In this document: positions 50,890 through 60,236 of the stretch, in pieces
Position numbering within the stretch: position 1 is the first letter of the stretch
Layout: every line of letters starts with the position of its first letter
From: Korobacter sp963703075
GTDB taxonomy: Bacteria; Acidobacteriota; Terriglobia; Terriglobales; Acidobacteriaceae
Length of the DNA stretch: 64,000 nt
NCBI GenBank assembly: GCA_963703075.1
Contig: OY969786.1
Location: 930,001 to 994,000 of the forward strand
Direction of reading: 5' to 3'
Notes under the pieces: generated by a model
Seen by the model: only the letters and a program-made list of their open reading frames with translations
The model's database searches: none
Told to the model about the DNA's origin: nothing
Position numbers and translations under genes: made by a program

Positions 50890-51606
50890 ATGAAGAGTCT
50901 GCTGCCGTTCGCGCTCATGCTGGCTGTCTGCGCTCCTGCCATGGCGGGAGTCCGCTACACCATGCATCTGCAGATTGATGACGGCGCAAAACACACAGAA
51001 ATTATCCAGGATTCCTGGCTACAGGCCGGCCGGGCGAAGCTCCTTTTTGACGAAGGGGTGAATGCGCAGAGCGAGGTGGACGCCGATCATTTCGGCGCTG
51101 TTGCCTATACCGTGGAGGGAGCCAACCACCACGCCACGCGCCTGGAGAAGCACAGCGCCCGGGGGCCAGTGAGGATCGAAAATCTGGTCACGACCAAGAT
51201 CTCGCAAGAGTCCGGCCCCATCGTCCTGGGACACCCCACAACACATTATCAATTCACATCGAAGTTCGACTATTACGAGAACGGTGGGCTGCTCAAGGGG
51301 TCCATGACCCACGAACTCTGGGTAGCCAACGATCTGGGAGAGCCCGGATTGATGAATTGGATGATGTTCGAATACCGTCTTCGTGAGGATCGAGGCTTGG
51401 AAAGCATTTTCCGCCAGGTCAGCACGCTCGGCGGAGGGCTGCCCGTCGCCTACGACGGCATCGCCCGCATTTCCGATGATGACGGCAATATGCGCGTCGT
51501 GCGCGTGGGCGGACAGGTCGAGTCTCTTGAAATCGTCAACATCGACCCATCGGTCTTTTCGGCCACCAATAGTTACGACGTCGTGGCCAATCCGCCCAGC
51601 CAGTAA
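50890..51606 (+). CDS. Secreted DUF4412-like protein, 238 aa
   Basis: Signal peptide MKSLLPFALMLAVCAPAMAG. The mature part begins VRYTMHLQIDDGAKHTEIIQ and has TKISQESGPIVLGHPTTHYQ with a long beta-rich body (LPVAYDGIARISDDDGNMRV), like periplasmic DUF4412-type proteins. Convergent with the ABC permease gene, three bases apart. The ATG at 50890 is preferred to the one at 50884. Confidence 0.7.
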   Translation: MKSLLPFALMLAVCAPAMAGVRYTMHLQIDDGAKHTEIIQDSWLQAGRAKLLFDEGVNAQSEVDADHFGAVAYTVEGANHHATRLEKHSARGPVRIENLVTTKISQESGPIVLGHPTTHYQFTSKFDYYENGGLLKGSMTHELWVANDLGEPGLMNWMMFEYRLREDRGLESIFRQVSTLGGGLPVAYDGIARISDDDGNMRVVRVGGQVESLEIVNIDPSVFSATNSYDVVANPPSQ

Positions 51607-51609
51607 ACC

Positions 51610-52527
51610 CTACGCGCGGATCCTCGGATTCACCGCCGAGTACAGCAGGTCGGTCAAGAAGTTGACCGCCACGTACGTCAACCCGATCGCCAGGATGCAA
51701 CCCTCCACCAGGAAATAATCGCGATTGTTGATCGCGGTTATCGTCAGCCGTCCAATACCCGGCCAGGAAAAGATTGTCTCAGTGACGATTGCGCCTGCGA
51801 GGAGCGCTCCGAACTGTAAACCCACCACCGTCAATACGGGGATGAGGGCGTTGCGCAGCGCATGACGATACACCACCACGCGCTCGGACAAGCCCTTTGC
51901 CCGCGCCGTGCGAATGTAGTCCTGGCTCAACTCTTCCAGCATCGAGGTGCGCACCATGCGCGCGAGGATTGCCGCCAGTGCGCCTCCCATGGTGATAGCC
52001 GGCAACACGAGATGCGCCAGCGTGCCAGTGCCCGAGACCGGGAGCCAGCCAAGTCGGATCGCGAAGAACAGCATCAGGATCGGTCCCAACGCAAAATTCG
52101 GGAACGAAAGTCCTAGCAGCGTCACAAAGCTCAAAAGCCGATCAGTCCACTGGTTGCGATGCAGAGCCGAATGCACGCCCGCGGGAATTGACAGGAGCAA
52201 CGCGATCGCCAGTGCCGCGAAGGTGAGTGCGATGGTCGGCGGGTACGCCTGCGCGATGGTTTTCGAGACTTTCTGGTTGAGCCGCACCGATTGCCCGAGT
52301 TCTCCGTGCAGCACGCCCTTCCAATAATTAACGTACTGATGTCCCAGGGGAACATCGAGCCCGTACGCGTGGCGGGCTGCCTGGAGATCGGTCACCGCCG
52401 CTCCCTCACCCAGCATTTGTTGAATGGGATCGCCGGGGACGAGGTGGATGAGCAGGAACACGACCGAAACCACCAGCCATATGACAGGCACCATGTAAGC
52501 CACGCGCTGTGCGAGGTAACGAAGCAT
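51610..52527 (-). CDS. Peptide/nickel ABC transporter permease (DppB/OppB type)
   Basis: A 305-aa inner-membrane permease: MLRYLAQRVAYMVPVIWLVV start, VPGDPIQQMLGEGAAVTDLQ, the EAA-loop sequence DYIRTARAKGLSERVVVYRH, and SWPGIGRLTITAINNRDY. No partner permease, ATPase or binding protein is adjacent, so it appears orphaned here. TGATG overlap with the CorC-type gene upstream. Confidence 0.88.
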   Translation of the reverse strand: MLRYLAQRVAYMVPVIWLVVSVVFLLIHLVPGDPIQQMLGEGAAVTDLQAARHAYGLDVPLGHQYVNYWKGVLHGELGQSVRLNQKVSKTIAQAYPPTIALTFAALAIALLLSIPAGVHSALHRNQWTDRLLSFVTLLGLSFPNFALGPILMLFFAIRLGWLPVSGTGTLAHLVLPAITMGGALAAILARMVRTSMLEELSQDYIRTARAKGLSERVVVYRHALRNALIPVLTVVGLQFGALLAGAIVTETIFSWPGIGRLTITAINNRDYFLVEGCILAIGLTYVAVNFLTDLLYSAVNPRIRA

Positions 52528-53891
52528 CAGGTCGCCTGCTCGGTCTCGGGCTGTTCGATAACATCCAGTTTGATGGAATCGATGCGGCGGCCGGTCATTT
52601 CCAGAACGGTGTAACGATAGCCGTTGTGCTCGAAACTGTCGCCCGCGCGTGGAATGCGTTGCAGCTTCGACATCACGAAGCCGCCGAGGGTTTCAAAACC
52701 TTCATCGCGTGGAAGACGAATCTGGTATTGCGAGTCGAGGTCGCGGATGTTCACTCCGCCATCCAGCACCATGCTCGTGCCACCCTCGGTCAACGCCGAC
52801 TGCTCGGGTACATCGTACTCATCCTCGATTTCGCCAACGAGTTGCTCGAGCACATCTTCTACCGTGACCACGCCGGCCGTGGAACCGAACTCGTCCACCA
52901 CCACGGCCAGGTGACGTTTGCGATGCTTGAACTCTTCCAGCAGATTGGTAAGCGGCTTGGTTTCTGGTACGACCAGCACTTCGCGCATGATGTGCTGCAC
53001 CTTCAGGTTCGAAGCGATACGTGCCGGACGGTTCGCCGTCAGCCTTGCCAGGCGGTAGCGCATCCAGCGCATCAGGTCTTTCGAATAGAGCACACCGATA
53101 ATGTGCTCCGGCCCGCGATCGACGTCATACACGGGGATGCGCGAATGCTGCTCATCGACCACGCGCTGTACCGCTTCGTCCAGGGTCATCGTGCCAGGCA
53201 ACGAAAAGATGTCGGGCCGCGGCACCATGATCTCGCGTACGGAAATGTTCTCGAGGTCGATGGCGCGGATGATCATCTCTTCCTGCAGGGCCGGCACCAA
53301 TCCAAATTTGCGGCTGGCATTCACCATGAGCTTGAGCTCTTCCGGAGAATGCACTCCGCCTTCGCGCAATTCACGCGTTCCAAAGGCGCGGAGCACAAGG
53401 CGCGCCGCCGAACGCATGACCGCCAGCACCGGCCGGGCGACTGTGATGAAGACTTCCATCGGCGCCGCCACCGCCAGCGCCACCTGCTCCGCACGCTGCA
53501 GGGCCAGGGTCTTCGGCACAACCTCGCCCATGGTTACGTGGAAAAACGTAATCAGCGTGAAGGAGATGGCCGCAGCCAGTCCGTGCGCATACAACACTCC
53601 GTGCGGCAGGCGGGCAAAAGAGGGTTCGAGGATTACGGCGATGGCGCTCTCGCCGATCCAACCCAGTGCCAGGCTGGAGATGGTTACACCCAATTGAACC
53701 GCCGCCAGCACCTCGTCCAAGCGGTTGTGCAGGCGCTGCACAATGCGCGCGCCAATCTTGTTGGCATCGATCAGTTGCAGAAGCCTGGTTTCGCGGACGC
53801 TGACCAGCGCGAACTCCGCTGCCACGAAGAATGCGTTGAGCGCTACCAGGAAGGCCACTGCTATCAGGCGCAGCAGCGTGTAGGTGACCAT
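52527..53891 (-). CDS. Second CNNM/CorC-type membrane protein, 454 aa
   Basis: Starts MVTYTLLRLIAVAFLVALNA, with a DUF21/CNNM membrane domain (LNAFFVAAEFALVSVRETRL; LQLGVTISSLALGWIGES), two CBS domains (VREIMVPRPDIFSLPGTMTL; VVPETKPLTNLLEEFKHRKR) and CorC/HlyC. Related to the 422-aa protein at 48549 but with the full DUF21 domain. A frame continues to 53999, but the ATG at 53889-53891 is preferred. Confidence 0.88.
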   Translation of the reverse strand: MVTYTLLRLIAVAFLVALNAFFVAAEFALVSVRETRLLQLIDANKIGARIVQRLHNRLDEVLAAVQLGVTISSLALGWIGESAIAVILEPSFARLPHGVLYAHGLAAAISFTLITFFHVTMGEVVPKTLALQRAEQVALAVAAPMEVFITVARPVLAVMRSAARLVLRAFGTRELREGGVHSPEELKLMVNASRKFGLVPALQEEMIIRAIDLENISVREIMVPRPDIFSLPGTMTLDEAVQRVVDEQHSRIPVYDVDRGPEHIIGVLYSKDLMRWMRYRLARLTANRPARIASNLKVQHIMREVLVVPETKPLTNLLEEFKHRKRHLAVVVDEFGSTAGVVTVEDVLEQLVGEIEDEYDVPEQSALTEGGTSMVLDGGVNIRDLDSQYQIRLPRDEGFETLGGFVMSKLQRIPRAGDSFEHNGYRYTVLEMTGRRIDSIKLDVIEQPETEQAT

Positions 53892-54151
53892 CGATCTCCA
53901 AAAGCCGTGTGTCCAAAAGCGGACGCGTCGGACGCCGGTCGGCTGCGATTCTAACATCTGCAACCCATGGCGCCGGTAGGCGATGTAAGCTACTAACACC
54001 TTACTGAGAACTCCCGGAAACCTTCGCTGCGCGTGATCCCCATGCGCGGCACGAGATTTCTGGAACTATCGGCTTCGCTCTCGCGTATGGAGATGCAGAG
54101 CGTTTTGTACGCAGCGCTGTGGTGCAGCACATTTACTTCCTGGAGGTCGCT

Positions 54152-55354
54152 GTGGCGAACGGCAAAAATAAGAAGAAGAAATGGATTATCGGCAGCATCA
54201 TCGTGGTCGTGGTAGTGCTCGCTGCGGTCGGCGTTTTGATGGCCACCAGCGGCGGCACCAAGATCGATCCCACCAAGATTGCCGCCGTCGAGCGCGGCGA
54301 CCTTGCCAAGAGCGTGGTAGCCACCGGCAAGGTCGAGCCCATCACCAAGGTCGAGATCAAATCGAAGGCCAGCGGCATCGTGAAGAAACTGTATGTCGAA
54401 TACGGCGACCGGGTGAAAAAAGGGCAGGTCCTGGCGGAGCTCGATAAGGATGAGATTACTGCCGAAGTGCGCTCGCAGAAAGCGCAACTGGAGTCGGCTC
54501 AATCAAATCTCCACGCCGCCCAGGCCGATTTCGAACGTTCCAAAGTCGATGCCATGGGTGTCGACATTCCTACCCTGCAGCGCGCCTACGAGCGTGCCAA
54601 GAGCATGGCGCACGATGGCGTCGTCTCGCAGTCTGCCCTCGATGATTCGCAGCGCGCCTATGAACTGGCGGTGAACAAGCAGAGCGTGGCCCGCGCCCAG
54701 GTCACGGTCAACAGCGCCAAGGTCGCGCAGGCCCAGGCCGATGTGCAAAAGTCTGAGGCAACGCTGGCGCAATTGGAAGAGCAGTTGAGCTACACCACCA
54801 TCGTCGCTCCCATCGATGGCATCGTGCTCTCGCGCGACGTGGAAGTGGGCGACGCAGTCAGCTCCATTCTCGTCCTCGGCTCTTCGGCAACCCTGGTCAT
54901 GACTCTCGGCGACACCAGCGAGGTCTATGTCAAAGGCAAGGTCGACGAGAGCGATATTGCCAAGGTTTATCTGGGCGAACCGGCTCGCATCAAAGTTGAA
55001 AGCTTTAAAGACAAGACCTTCAATGGCAAGGTGACGAAGATCTCACCCATGGGCGTTGAGAAAGATAACGTCACCACCTTCGAAGTGCGGGTTTCGATCA
55101 ACAATCCCGGCGGCGAACTGAAGGCCGCGATGACCGCCAACGCCGAGATCATTCTCGATGAACACAAGAATGTGCTGATGATTCCTGAAGGAGCCATCAT
55201 TTACGACCGCGACAAGAAAGCCTCAGTCGATGTGCCGGATCCCAAAGCGAAAAGCGGAGAACGCAAGGTCGCCGTCCAGATCGGAATATCGAATGGAGCC
55301 AAGACTGAAGTTCTCAGCGGGTTAAAGGAAAAAGATCAAGTAGTGCTTCAATAG
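54152..55354 (+). CDS. RND/MacA-type efflux periplasmic adaptor
   Basis: A 400-aa membrane fusion protein. GTG start at 54152 with TGGAGG upstream. After WIIGSIIVVVVVLAAVGVLM (membrane anchor), a barrel/lipoyl part (VEPITKVEIKSKASGIVKKL, and later APIDGIVLSRDVEVGDAV), a coiled-coil hairpin (AELDKD...QLEEQLSY), and a beta-barrel/membrane-proximal end. No ABC or RND pump and no outer-membrane protein nearby, so its partner is elsewhere. Confidence 0.88.
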   Translation: MANGKNKKKKWIIGSIIVVVVVLAAVGVLMATSGGTKIDPTKIAAVERGDLAKSVVATGKVEPITKVEIKSKASGIVKKLYVEYGDRVKKGQVLAELDKDEITAEVRSQKAQLESAQSNLHAAQADFERSKVDAMGVDIPTLQRAYERAKSMAHDGVVSQSALDDSQRAYELAVNKQSVARAQVTVNSAKVAQAQADVQKSEATLAQLEEQLSYTTIVAPIDGIVLSRDVEVGDAVSSILVLGSSATLVMTLGDTSEVYVKGKVDESDIAKVYLGEPARIKVESFKDKTFNGKVTKISPMGVEKDNVTTFEVRVSINNPGGELKAAMTANAEIILDEHKNVLMIPEGAIIYDRDKKASVDVPDPKAKSGERKVAVQIGISNGAKTEVLSGLKEKDQVVLQ

Positions 55355-55416
55355 TTTAATCTCCATCTGAGAGCCGAGGCGCCTGCGGGCGTCTCGGCCT
55401 GTTCGCGAGGAAAGCC

Positions 55417-56328
55417 ATGAAACGAACCGCGTTGTCCTCCCTCGTTGTCCTCTGCACCCTCGCCTTTTGCCAGCTGTCGTATGCCAATTCGGATGGCCAA
55501 TTTCAAAAAGATTTGACGGTCAACGGCACGGTCGATCTCGAAGTTGCCACGGGCTCGGGCGACATTCATGTGCGCAACGGTTCGGCCAGCACCGTTCATA
55601 TTGTCGGACACATTCACATCTCCAGCTGGGGATCGAATGACGAGGAAAAAGTGAAGCGTATCGAGGACAATCCACCGGTGCAGCAGATGGGCTCTTTGGT
55701 GAAGATTGGGAAGATCGACGATCCCGAGCTGCGTCGGCATGTCTCGATCAGCTACGAGATCACGGCGCCGTCGAATACGCGCATCGTTGCCAACAGCGGT
55801 TCCGGCGAGATCGACATTCAAGGCTTTCAAGGGCGTCTCAGCGCTGACACCGGCTCGGGCGACGTGAACCTGCGCGACATATCCGCCGAGGTCCGCTCGC
55901 ATACCGGCAGCGGGCACATCAGCGCACAAAACGTAGGCGCGCCCTTTGTCGGCTCTACCGGCAGCGGCGACATGGAGATAGCACTCAACTCCGCGGGCGA
56001 TGTGGATGTGCATACCGGGTCGGGGCAGATCCGCGTGGATCATGCGAATGGCTCGTTGCGTGCCAAGACCGGCAGCGGCGACGTACGCGCCAATGGCGTG
56101 CCTTCGAGCAACTGGTTCGTACAGACCGGCTCCGGCGCGGTCACTCTGCAGCTGGCCGATGCCACCAACTTCGATCTGGAAGCCTCCACCGGCTCAGGCG
56201 ATCTTCACCTGGCACGAGCGGTCACGGTGCAGGGCAAATTGTCGAAGCACGAGATACACGGTAAAGTCGGCAACGGCGGCCCGAAAGTCGAAGTGCACAC
56301 CGGATCAGGCAATATCGAAATCAACTGA
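55417..56328 (+). CDS. Secreted DUF4097-type beta-repeat protein
   Basis: 303 aa; signal MKRTALSSLVVLCTLAFCQL ending SYA. The body has ten or so [T/S]GSGD-type turns in a regular pattern (LEVATGSGDIHV, NSGSGEIDI, DTGSGDVNL, HTGSGHISA, STGSGDMEI, KTGSGDVRA, STGSGDLHL, HTGSGNIEI), typical of the DUF4097 right-handed beta-helix-like proteins. Located directly after the efflux adaptor; a functional tie is not established. Confidence 0.82.
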   Translation: MKRTALSSLVVLCTLAFCQLSYANSDGQFQKDLTVNGTVDLEVATGSGDIHVRNGSASTVHIVGHIHISSWGSNDEEKVKRIEDNPPVQQMGSLVKIGKIDDPELRRHVSISYEITAPSNTRIVANSGSGEIDIQGFQGRLSADTGSGDVNLRDISAEVRSHTGSGHISAQNVGAPFVGSTGSGDMEIALNSAGDVDVHTGSGQIRVDHANGSLRAKTGSGDVRANGVPSSNWFVQTGSGAVTLQLADATNFDLEASTGSGDLHLARAVTVQGKLSKHEIHGKVGNGGPKVEVHTGSGNIEIN

Positions 56329-56458
56329 ACCAACAGAACCACCGAGGGCATAGAGACGCTCGGAGTATCTCGTTCGTTGGCTCGCCATCAAGCGGCAGGA
56401 ACAAACCCGAGATCCTCTGTGCCTTCCGTAGTTCACGGCTCCGACTTCCTCTAGTAAC

Positions 56459-56488
56459 TTGACGCTTGCTATCGCTCCGCGCTAACTT
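56459..56488 (+). promoter_or_regulatory. Likely promoter of the SAM hydrolase gene
   Basis: TTGACG (56459-56464), 18 bases, TAACTT (56483-56488), 31 bases before the TTG start at 56519. Confidence 0.45.
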
Positions 56489-56518
56489 CCGTGTACTTTC
56501 TCTCAGCGGAGACTTCGT

Positions 56519-57307
56519 TTGGCGCGCTTTATTACCCTCACCACCGATTTCGGGCTTGCGGACTATTACGTCGGCGCCATGAAGGGCGTCATCTACAACA
56601 TCCATCCAACGGCGGCGGTTGTCGACATCTCGCACTCGGTGCAGTCGTACGACCTGCTCGATGGCGCGCTCACGATCGCGCAAACGTATGCGTACTATCC
56701 GAAGGAAACGATCCATGTGGTAGTCGTCGATCCCGGGGTAGGAACGAGCCGCAGGCCGATCCTGGTCAGCGCCGGAGGCCATTACTTCGTCGCCCCGGAC
56801 AACGGCGTGCTCTCGCTGATCTACGAGCGTGAAGAGCGCGTCACCGTGCGGCACATCACGTCTTCCCATTATTTCGTGCAACCCGTCAGCCAGACGTTTC
56901 ATGGCCGCGATGTTTTCGCGGCCGTGGCCGGATGGCTCAGCAAAGGCGTGGAGTCTGGCAAGTTCGGGGAGACGGTAGAGGATTACGTTCGCTTCACCGC
57001 CCCCCGCACCAAGACCGGTGAGGCGAATGAGGTGAAGGGCGTCGTGTTGAAAGTCGATAAATTCGGCAGCCTGATCACCAACCTCACGCCGGCGGACGTG
57101 CCCGAGATGTTCGGCGGTGAATTCAAAATCACCGTGGGAAACGCAACTGTCACCAAGCTCGCCAGCAATTACGCGGAAGGCGCCAAGGGCGAGGTATTCG
57201 CCATCCTGGGCAGCGGCGGGTTTCTTGAAATTTCAGTCAATAAAGGTTCGGCAGCGCAGGCCGCAGGCGTCGGCAAGGGAAGTGAAGTCGTAGTGTCAAT
57301 GGGCTAG
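56519..57307 (+). CDS. SAM hydrolase / adenosyl-chloride synthase-like (DUF62)
   Basis: A 262-aa protein, TTG start with GGAG upstream. Motifs: LTTDFGLADYYVGAMKGVIY, VVDPGVGTSRRPILVSAGGH, FVAPDNGVLS and FHGRDVFAAVAGWLSKG. These match the SAM hydroxide adenosyltransferase (DUF62) family, which turns SAM into adenosine and methionine; fluorinase and chlorinase are rarer relatives. No halogenase-specific evidence here. Confidence 0.88.
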   Translation: MARFITLTTDFGLADYYVGAMKGVIYNIHPTAAVVDISHSVQSYDLLDGALTIAQTYAYYPKETIHVVVVDPGVGTSRRPILVSAGGHYFVAPDNGVLSLIYEREERVTVRHITSSHYFVQPVSQTFHGRDVFAAVAGWLSKGVESGKFGETVEDYVRFTAPRTKTGEANEVKGVVLKVDKFGSLITNLTPADVPEMFGGEFKITVGNATVTKLASNYAEGAKGEVFAILGSGGFLEISVNKGSAAQAAGVGKGSEVVVSMG

Positions 57308-57537
57308 GGGTTCTTGGGTTTCACCCGGGCGTACTGGTCCATTTCGCCCGTCCACTTCAGGAACTGCAAGAGGTTCTTGCGCTCCCGCCACATAAATCCA
57401 AAAAATTCAAGAAATCCGATCTGCGTCATCTTGATGCCGCAGTACGTCTCAATCCGCCAGCGCAAGTATGGGCTGCGCCAGGGAGCGAGATGATGTCCCT
57501 TGGTGGCATTCCACAGGAATCGGACGATATTCAACAT
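57304..57537 (-). CDS. Conserved small protein, 77 aa
   Basis: Starts MLNIVRFLWNATKGHHLAPW, then RSPYLRWRIETYCGIKMTQI and a basic aromatic helix (FFGFMWRERKNLLQFLKWTG). From memory, small proteins with LxPWRSPYLRWRIETY are conserved in Acidobacteria. Function unknown; its 3' end overlaps the SAM hydrolase stop by four bases on the other strand. Confidence 0.65.
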   Translation of the reverse strand: MLNIVRFLWNATKGHHLAPWRSPYLRWRIETYCGIKMTQIGFLEFFGFMWRERKNLLQFLKWTGEMDQYARVKPKNP

Positions 57538-57577
57538 GCGCACGTTCAGTATAGCCGCTGCTAGAATCGATGTTTCC

Positions 57578-57925
57578 ATGAGCGATCGACAAGCCGCCGA
57601 AGACCACTACTACGCTGCGCTCGACCTCTATGCCGACGGTAACGCCGAGGCCGCCATCGTGGAGTATCGCCAGGCTCTCGACGCCGATCCTTCCCTGGTC
57701 GATGCCCTGCACGGATTGGCGCGCGTCTACCAGGACCTCTCGCGCTTCGACGAGGCGATTGAGGTGGCGAAGAAGATCTCGGAGCACGAGCCGGATGACG
57801 TGCTGGCGCACACCTCGCTCTCCATCCTGTATCAAAAAAAGGGAATGATTCCGGAGGCGGAGGAAGAAGCCAACAAGGCCCGCATCCTGGGCTGGAAGCA
57901 GCAATTGAAGCAGGGAAAACCCTAG
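57578..57925 (+). CDS. TPR-repeat protein, 115 aa
   Basis: Starts MSDRQAAEDHYYAALDLYAD; three tetratricopeptide motifs can be read (about 10-40, 43-75 and 77-107: EAAIVEYRQALDADPSLVDA; DEAIEVAKKISEHEPDDVLA; LSILYQKKGMIPEAEEEANK). Protein-interaction scaffold, partner unknown. Divergent from the 77-aa gene with 40 bases between starts, so promoters overlap. Confidence 0.8.
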   Translation: MSDRQAAEDHYYAALDLYADGNAEAAIVEYRQALDADPSLVDALHGLARVYQDLSRFDEAIEVAKKISEHEPDDVLAHTSLSILYQKKGMIPEAEEEANKARILGWKQQLKQGKP

Positions 57926-57938
57926 ACCTGGTGGTCGG

Positions 57939-58796
57939 TTAGTGAGTGGGCGGTGCGGGCGCCGCATCCTGATCCAGCACTTCGTCCAGGTATGCCACAT
58001 AGGCCGTAATCAGGTGGCACGTATCCACATAAGCCTTCTGATCGATAGCGGCATAGGTATCGCGCTCGGAGTGCAGGACGCGAAAGGTGTCGTTCGTGAG
58101 GGAATGCAAGGTGATCGTCGGGATCTTAGCGTCGCGAAAGGGAGTCGAATCCGTGTCGCCGACATAATCTACATCCATCCCTGAGAGCGGCAGGTTCAGG
58201 GACTTGCTCACGTTCATTAGGTAATTGAGCAAGTGTGAGTCGGAATGGCTGGCCCAGACTTTCGTCGCCGAGAGTCCGATCGAGTCGATTGCAATCATTG
58301 CGTGAATCTTCGACTTCTCATCGTTCGACAAGTGGCGAACATAATCTTTCGATCCAATCAGCCCGTCTTCTTCGCCCGAAAAGCCGACGAGAATAATGGT
58401 GTGCTTGCGGCGGACAATATTCAGCGATTGGTACACACTGGGAAGCAGCGCGGCGCCACTCCAATTATCCACCACGCCTTTGCCGCGGCTCACCTTGTCG
58501 AAGTGAGCGCCCACAAAGATGACCGACTCCGAGGCTCCTGGCAATGTGCAGATCACATTCGGATCTTCGCGCGGCACTTTCACATCCGCGCTTGCACACC
58601 CGCTTTCGGCGAACAGTTTCTTGAGCTCATCATGTCGCTTGGCATTGACATCTGGGGCCGCGCGAAGACGTTCGAGGAGCACTTCGGAGGAGAGTTGCTT
58701 GAGACGAATCCCCGTAGACCCACTCAGGGTACAGGTCAGAATTAGGCAGGCGCTGGCTGCTGACCATTTAAGCCATGATGCCGGAGCGCTTTTCAT
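57939..58796 (-). CDS. M28-family peptidase, 285 aa
   Basis: An exported zinc peptidase; N-terminal signal-like MKSAPASWLKWSAASACLIL. Ligands: GAHFDKV (His, Asp), VVDNWSGAA (Asp), GFSGEEDGLIGS (Glu-Glu), AIDSIGLS (Asp), and the final His in LHSERDT. Its ATG follows the pilR stop with no gap, so it may be co-transcribed with the pilus regulator. Convergent with the TPR gene. Confidence 0.85.
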   Translation of the reverse strand: MKSAPASWLKWSAASACLILTCTLSGSTGIRLKQLSSEVLLERLRAAPDVNAKRHDELKKLFAESGCASADVKVPREDPNVICTLPGASESVIFVGAHFDKVSRGKGVVDNWSGAALLPSVYQSLNIVRRKHTIILVGFSGEEDGLIGSKDYVRHLSNDEKSKIHAMIAIDSIGLSATKVWASHSDSHLLNYLMNVSKSLNLPLSGMDVDYVGDTDSTPFRDAKIPTITLHSLTNDTFRVLHSERDTYAAIDQKAYVDTCHLITAYVAYLDEVLDQDAAPAPPTH

Positions 58797-60188
58797 CTAC
58801 AAATCGTACTTCTTCATCAGGTGCCGGAAGGAACGATAAGAAAGCTTCAGCAACTCCGCGGCACGGGTTTGCACCCCGTTGGCCTGCTTCAAAGCTTGTT
58901 GCAGCATGGTGCGCTCAATGTCAGCGACGTAAGCTTCCATGTCAATCCCGTCCGCCGGGACGGAAACCGTTCCGCTGCCATTCGCCCCAGCCACCGCGGC
59001 TGCGGCTGCCGGCTTGTTCTTCTGGCGTTCCGTCGGAATGTCAACGCGCAATACTTCGGTCATCTCCAGCGCAACGGCCCGCTCAATCGTGTTCTCCAAT
59101 TGTCGGACGTTGCCCGGCCAGTCGTAATCGCGCAGCGCCTCGATGGAGTCGGGGTGAATGCCGCGAATGCTCTTCCCGGCTGCCGGAGAATACTTCTTCA
59201 GGAAATGATTGGCGAGTAATTCGATGTCGTCAGGCCGCTCGCGCAACGGAGGCACCTGCACCGGAATGACGCTTAGGCGGTAATAAAGATCTTCGCGGAA
59301 ATGTCCGTCGGCGACCGAAGCGTCGAGGTTGCGGTTGGTGGCGGCAATCACGCGCACATCCACCGGAATTTCCGAGGTCCCACCCACCGGGCGAATGGAG
59401 CGCTCCTGAAGTACGCGCAGGAGCTTTACCTGCATGGTGAGCGTCATCTCGCTGATTTCGTCGAGAAAAATAGTCCCGCCAGTTGCAACCTCGAAAAGCC
59501 CGCGCTTATTTTGTACCGCGCCGGTGAATGCGCCTTTTACGTAGCCAAAGAGCTCGCTCTCCAGCAGCGTCTCCGGAAATGCTCCGCAGTTGATGGAGAC
59601 GAACGGATCGCTGGCGCGCGGGGAACAGGTGTGCACGGCGCGGGCGACGAGTTCCTTGCCGGTGCCGCTTTCCCCATGGACAAGAATGGTGCTCCCGGTG
59701 GAAGCGACCATGCGCACGGTGGCCTTGAGTTGCTGCATCGCCTCGCTGGTACCGACAATGTTATCCAGAGAATTGTGCCCCGCGGCATCGCGCCGGAAGG
59801 CCATGTTCTGGCGCTTGAGGGAGGTGCGTTCCACCGCATTGCGGATGGCGACCCGGATGTCGTCGATCAGGGCAGGGCTCTTGCGGATATAGTCGGCCGC
59901 GCCTCCCGCCTTCACCGCCGCCACCGCGGCTTCAATATCGTCAACCGCGGTGATCAGGACGACCGCGGTATCCGGCGATATCTGGTGCGCATGGCGCAGT
60001 ACCTCGATGCCGTTGGTTTGCGGCATGCGGATGTCGGTCACCACGACGTCGAAGAGGGCCGAGTCGATCTTGCGCTTGGCGGCCTCACCGCTGGTCACGG
60101 TTTCGACCTTGTGACCTTCCTTGCGCAGGGCGATTTCCAGCATTTCGCAGATCGATCGTTCGTCGTCGCAGACGAGAATGTTGCTCAC
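58797..60188 (-). CDS. pilR: Sigma-54-dependent response regulator (PilR-like)
   Basis: A 463-aa NtrC-family activator. The receiver domain has CDDERSICE and a phospho-acceptor Asp in VVVTDIRMPQTNG. The AAA+ domain has HGESGTGKELVARAVH (Walker A), ELFGYVKGAFTGAVQNKRGL (GAFTGA loop contacting sigma-54) and LDEISEMTLTMQVKLLRVLQ (Walker B). A Fis-type HTH ends the protein (AELLKLSYRSFRHLMKKYDL). GTG start at 60186-60188. It lies after pilS in the Myxococcus/Geobacter-like order pilT-pilC-pilS-pilR; promoter targets such as pilA are inferred. Confidence 0.88.
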   Translation of the reverse strand: MSNILVCDDERSICEMLEIALRKEGHKVETVTSGEAAKRKIDSALFDVVVTDIRMPQTNGIEVLRHAHQISPDTAVVLITAVDDIEAAVAAVKAGGAADYIRKSPALIDDIRVAIRNAVERTSLKRQNMAFRRDAAGHNSLDNIVGTSEAMQQLKATVRMVASTGSTILVHGESGTGKELVARAVHTCSPRASDPFVSINCGAFPETLLESELFGYVKGAFTGAVQNKRGLFEVATGGTIFLDEISEMTLTMQVKLLRVLQERSIRPVGGTSEIPVDVRVIAATNRNLDASVADGHFREDLYYRLSVIPVQVPPLRERPDDIELLANHFLKKYSPAAGKSIRGIHPDSIEALRDYDWPGNVRQLENTIERAVALEMTEVLRVDIPTERQKNKPAAAAAVAGANGSGTVSVPADGIDMEAYVADIERTMLQQALKQANGVQTRAAELLKLSYRSFRHLMKKYDL

Positions 60189-60236
60189 GGGCCTAATTCT
60201 TCTCCTTGTTAAGAGTAGCATCGGCGAAAGTTTTCA

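Noticed and set aside
52509..53954. 481-aa plus-strand open frame
   Set aside because: Shadow of the CorC-type gene on the minus strand; His/Gln/Arg-rich with no recognisable motif.
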